Assembly: GCA_013152795.1 (NCBI GenBank)
Contig: JAADFS010000072.1
Location: forward strand, 1-7,154
DNA: 7,154 nucleotides
Source of the DNA: Deferribacteres bacterium
GTDB taxonomy: Bacteria > Nitrospirota > Thermodesulfovibrionia > UBA6902
Direction: 5' to 3'
A model generated the notes under the pieces. It was not told where the DNA came from, made no database searches, and saw nothing but the letters and a program-made list of their open reading frames with translations. The position numbers and the translations under genes are program-made. Shown piece after piece: positions 4,741 to 7,154 of this stretch. How positions within the stretch are numbered: position 1 is the first letter of the stretch; each line of letters starts with the position of its first letter.

Positions 4741-5521
4741 TTTCCAGTCTCCCGGATATGTATTCCTCCAGATGCCTCATTGCAGAGAGTATCTCCGGTG
4801 TCTGCGGCAGTTTGCCGGCTATCTTCCCGATATATCCCCTTTCGCGCAGCATGCGCAGGGATATGTCGAAGTTCATGCCGTAAATCCACGAGAGCTTCAT
4901 CAGTTTGAAATCATTCTCTGTCTTCAGGTTCACATAGGATGCAATCTTCCCCTCCAACAGGCAGGAGAGTATGCCGGGCGAATATTCCGGTGTATCCGGC
5001 AATCCGTAAGCCACGGCGGAGGCCCTGTCCTCCTCGGGGCTTTCATAATACTCTATGAATACCCTGAATATATCCAGCTTGTCCGCGTCCCTGACCATTT
5101 TCAGGAAAAAGGCCGTCCGCTCATCGACTGTGTCAGGGATTGCAAATGCATTGTGGAACTTTACCGTCAGAATAATCAGGTCCCTCTCCTCCGCCGGGAG
5201 ACCGGCAAGGGCGTTTTCCTCTGCCAGGACCTTTGCCCCGAGATGCCCGTGATTGGTGGAGACGGCGTCCCTGAAGGTCCTGTAGCGGGCATACTGCGGA
5301 AACCTCCCCACATCATGGAAGAGCGCTGCTGTCTCGGCCAGCCGTTTTTCATTAGCCCCGGGCGAGACGTCATCTGCTATCCTGATAATATTTTCACAGA
5401 CATTCCGGGTATGCTCCACCTTCAGAAGTATGTTTTTCTGATCCTCTTCACTGGACGAATAAAAGGACTTCGTGTAAGTGGAAAACCACTCCTTGAGACG
5501 TGTCAGATCATCTGCGGTCAT
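4730..5521 (-). CDS. HD-domain metal-dependent phosphohydrolase of unknown substrate, in cobalamin operon
   Basis: A 263-residue single-domain protein with an HD-superfamily metal site: H37 in KVEHTRNV, H69-D70 in ALFHDVGRFPQY, further histidines H91/H93 (NHGHLGA) and H123 (KFHNAF), and D145/D147 in VRDADKLDI. No signal peptide or membrane segment is visible, so it is probably cytoplasmic. Family members hydrolyse phosphomonoesters, nucleotides or diesters. Its start overlaps the cbiET stop as ATGA, and its end overlaps the start of cobM by 11 nt, so it is made in step with corrin-ring enzymes. A role in B12 synthesis, such as removing a phosphate late in nucleotide-loop assembly, is possible but is guesswork from context. 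The last ~80 residues lack recognisable motifs. Family call is firm; substrate unknown. Confidence 0.88.
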   Translation of the reverse strand: MTADDLTRLKEWFSTYTKSFYSSSEEDQKNILLKVEHTRNVCENIIRIADDVSPGANEKRLAETAALFHDVGRFPQYARYRTFRDAVSTNHGHLGAKVLAEENALAGLPAEERDLIILTVKFHNAFAIPDTVDERTAFFLKMVRDADKLDIFRVFIEYYESPEEDRASAVAYGLPDTPEYSPGILSCLLEGKIASYVNLKTENDFKLMKLSWIYGMNFDISLRMLRERGYIGKIAGKLPQTPEILSAMRHLEEYISGRLENGR

Positions 5522-6777
5522 TTTCTCTCTCCTGTGATAATAAATACCGGGTTTAACGCGGCCAGGTGTCTTTTGCCGTCAATGATTCTGGACCTTGAAA
5601 CGGAAACCTGTGAGACACCGGTGCTGAATCCGTTTCTCTCGAGGCTCCCCACGGCGTCGTTTAATGTATCTATTGTAGCCGCATTGATGACAATAATTCC
5701 CGGTTTCATCTTTCCGGCGAGAATATCCACTGTGAGGCCGAGCTTACCCGAACTGCCGCCCACAAACACCCTGTCCGGCACAGGGAGGTCCTGCAGCGCG
5801 GCCGGCGCCTCACCGTGTATGATCTCCATGTTGGCGGTTCTGAACCTGTCCCTGTTTTTATTCAGACGGATTATCTGCTCGCGGTTTTTTTCCACGGCAA
5901 AGACCCTCAGGCCGGGACACATCCTTGCGGCTTCAATGGATACAGAGCCTGAGCCTGCCCCGATATCCCAGAACACCCCCCTGTGCGGGAGTCTCAACCT
6001 GTGTATTGCAACCGCCCTTACCTCGTCCTTTGTAATCATGCCCCCGGCGTGCATGATCTCCGTTTCCCTGAGGCCGAACCTCAGGTCTGACAATGCGTCC
6101 GTCCCCGCGCCGTCGCCCCTGCGTATGATGATCACCACATTCGGATGCTCAAATGACAGGCGCGATATGTCTTCCGGAGTCCCCTGCGTGATTTTCTCAT
6201 CAGGATAGCCGAGTCTTTCGCACACATACATTGTGAGGCCTGAAACCGGGGACTTCAGTATCACCTTTGCGATCTCCACCGGATTGTTTACCCTGTCCGT
6301 GAGGATCGCGATCCTCTCATATTGCTGTATGAGCACCGGAAGCTCCGTGATTTCATATTCAGGCCTCCTTCTCTTTGCCGGGTCCGGCCCTCCGTGAAGG
6401 CTCATCAGCAGGGCATTGTTTGAGGGCTCGCGTATCGCGGCAAACGCCGCCTGGATGCTCGACAGGTCGGGATATACCTCCACGGCGTCCCTGCCGAATC
6501 TCTCGACAATAAGCCGCCCGATGCCGAAAAACATGGGATCACCGGCGGCCAGCAGGGAGAGTCTCTTCTTCCGGTAGTTGTCACTGATATACTCAATTGT
6601 CTCATAGACACTGCCGTGCACGACTATCCTGTCTTTTACCCTGCCGTATTCCCTGTAGCCCCTGAAGACCTCAAGCAGCCTGCTGCTGGCAAGCACAACG
6701 TCCGAGCCCAGCACGATATCCGAGGCCTTTACGTCAAGCGGCCTGAAGCCTATTCCTATGATGCAGATTCTGTTCAT
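5518..6777 (-). CDS. cobL: Cobalt-precorrin-7 C5-methyltransferase / cobalt-precorrin-6B C15-methyltransferase (decarboxylating) fusion, CbiET/CobL
   Basis: A two-domain fusion of 419 residues. The CbiE part (about 1-215) is a tetrapyrrole methylase starting ICIIGIGFRPLD with LLAAGDPMFFGIG (75-87). The CbiT part (about 225-419) is a class I methyltransferase with FGLRETEIMHAGGMITKDEV before the SAM loop FWDIGAGSGSVSIEA (269-283), an acidic motif II (VFAVEKN, 292-298) and DRVFVGGSSGKL (335-346). Together they methylate C5 and C15 and decarboxylate the C12 acetate. Upstream residues in the same frame come from repeat DNA, so the ATG at 6775-6777 is chosen because the methylase N-terminus begins there. 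There is no clear Shine-Dalgarno and a TATAAT lies only 15 nt upstream, so the leader would be very short. The stop overlaps the HD gene start (ATGA). Confidence 0.95.
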   Translation of the reverse strand: MNRICIIGIGFRPLDVKASDIVLGSDVVLASSRLLEVFRGYREYGRVKDRIVVHGSVYETIEYISDNYRKKRLSLLAAGDPMFFGIGRLIVERFGRDAVEVYPDLSSIQAAFAAIREPSNNALLMSLHGGPDPAKRRRPEYEITELPVLIQQYERIAILTDRVNNPVEIAKVILKSPVSGLTMYVCERLGYPDEKITQGTPEDISRLSFEHPNVVIIIRRGDGAGTDALSDLRFGLRETEIMHAGGMITKDEVRAVAIHRLRLPHRGVFWDIGAGSGSVSIEAARMCPGLRVFAVEKNREQIIRLNKNRDRFRTANMEIIHGEAPAALQDLPVPDRVFVGGSSGKLGLTVDILAGKMKPGIIVINAATIDTLNDAVGSLERNGFSTGVSQVSVSRSRIIDGKRHLAALNPVFIITGERK

Positions 6778-6792
6778 TTTAAAAAACTTTTC

Positions 6793-6822
6793 ATTATACC
6801 TTACGGGCACATAAAATATCGG
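6793..6822 (-). promoter_or_regulatory. Putative promoter within left terminus of repeat copy E
   Basis: On the minus strand CCGATA (6817-6822) is followed after 18 bases by TATAAT (6793-6798), ending 15 bases before the ATG of cbiET. The -35 is poor. A transcript starting about 7 bases past the -10 would have a leader under 10 nt with no ribosome site, close to leaderless. The same layout is found at copy B. Inference only. Confidence 0.42.
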
Positions 6823-7016
6823 CAGCAAAATAGTTTGCCTGCGAGGCGTTATCCGCGATACCTGCTCACCCCCGCCCTCGCCCTCCCCCGTCAAGGGGGA
6901 GGGGATAAAGGAATGGCGACTCTCCGGCCAGGACATCACCATCACGTCCCCCTCCCCTGGCGGGAGGGGGTCAGGGGGAGGGGGGTAAGTATTACATACA
7001 GCGGGAAATGACCCGC
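6797..7016. repeat. Dispersed intergenic repeat, copy E (rearranged, two opposed C/G cores)
   Basis: The left end (6797-6822, TACCTTACGGGCACATAAAATATC) matches those of copies B, C and D, and TTATCCGCGATACC (6849-6862) matches the internal block of A and C. It carries one core in the usual orientation (about 6866-6904) and a second in the opposite orientation (6946-6985), where the plus strand has G-tracts at 6962-6964, 6966-6970, 6974-6978 and 6980-6985. No heptad array or good right terminus is seen. A small inverted repeat GCGGG-AAATGA-CCCGC (7001-7016) lies just after the upstream gene and lacks a T-run, so it is a poor terminator. It fills the whole gap between the two genes. Confidence 0.65.
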
Positions 7017-7023
7017 CTGGTGA

Positions 7024-7154
7024 TTAAAAGCCCGCCTGCTGCATCTTTATATCGTAGCATTCGCAGGCCAGTGCCACGAGCTCTTCAAGGCCCCATGTGC
7101 CCTGGTCCGTCAGTCGTGCGGCGTGTTCCCGGGGTATTGCCTCAAGCCCGAGGT
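7024..7154 (-). CDS. C-terminus of an unrecognised protein (5' part outside window)
   Basis: The open frame enters from the right edge and ends at TAA (7024-7026), giving 43 residues that include LTDQGTWGLEELVALACEC and end YDIKMQQAGF. The tail holds a CEC cysteine pair and looks like a soluble amphipathic helix. The other two minus-strand frames stop within the first 45 bases, so the frame is well supported. I do not recognise the family. It does not resemble the C-termini I would expect for CbiC or CbiD, although a cobalamin gene would be expected here. Its stop lies close to the end of repeat copy E. Confidence 0.6.
   Translation of the reverse strand, partial: LGLEAIPREHAARLTDQGTWGLEELVALACECYDIKMQQAGF

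Noticed and set aside
4634..6208. Long plus-strand open frame of 524 codons
   Set aside because: It lies antisense to cobM, the HD gene and cbiET, which all have clear family motifs. Its translation is rich in Ser, Pro and Arg without domains, typical of a GC-driven shadow frame.
7001..7016. Intrinsic terminator for the upstream partial gene
   Set aside because: The stem is only 5 bp and no T-run follows in the direction of transcription.
1..7154. tRNA or rRNA genes
   Set aside because: No cloverleaf-like sequence with a T-arm GTTCRANYC and matching acceptor, nor any ribosomal RNA core, was seen on either strand in the intergenic parts.

Overview
The window is a cobalamin (vitamin B12) corrin-ring gene cluster written entirely on the minus strand. 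Two different nucleotidyltransferase/HEPN toxin-antitoxin modules and at least five copies or fragments of a dispersed intergenic repeat break it up. The anaerobic-type gene set (cbiG, a cbiE-cbiT fusion), the moderately GC-rich genes and the intergenic heptad arrays (gcaccct, gcaactc) with C/G-rich cores suggest an anaerobic environmental bacterium, possibly Nitrospirota or a deltaproteobacterium-like lineage. That placement is inference from style only.

Layout in the direction of transcription (right to left): the last 43 codons of an unrecognised gene (7154-7024); repeat copy E (about 6797-7016); a tightly coupled trio of cbiET fusion (6777-5518), HD-domain hydrolase (5521-4730) and cobM/cbiF (4740-3973), joined by a 4-nt ATGA overlap and an 11-nt overlap; repeat fragment D and full repeat copy C (3968-3599); an intact MNT/HEPN pair of the HI0073/HI0074 type (3587-2887); cbiG (2840-1842) overlapping cobJ/cbiH (1875-1081); full repeat copy B (1087-799); a second MNT gene (773-333) followed by a HepT/DUF86 gene cut short (346-176) exactly where repeat copy A begins (192-1).

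The methyltransferases and hydrolase cover consecutive anaerobic corrin steps: C17 methylation and ring contraction (CobJ/CbiH), C11 methylation (CobM/CbiF), acetaldehyde release (CbiG), and C5/C15 methylation with C12 decarboxylation (CbiET). The HD protein is translationally coupled to them but has no assigned step.

The main novelty is the repeat. It has imperfect inverted ends (ACCTTA..GCATAAA type), short GGCAGA/TCTGCC hairpins just inside the ends, a core able to form a hairpin or G-quadruplex, and heptad arrays. Copy A ends inside hepT and supplies its stop codon. Copy B supplies the stop codon of cobJ. The left ends of copies B, C and E lie immediately upstream of three genes, and two of them carry a TATAAT. 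Three genes (hepT', the HI0074-like gene and cobJ) also appear to start on non-ATG codons (TTG, CTG, ATT) behind good Shine-Dalgarno sequences.
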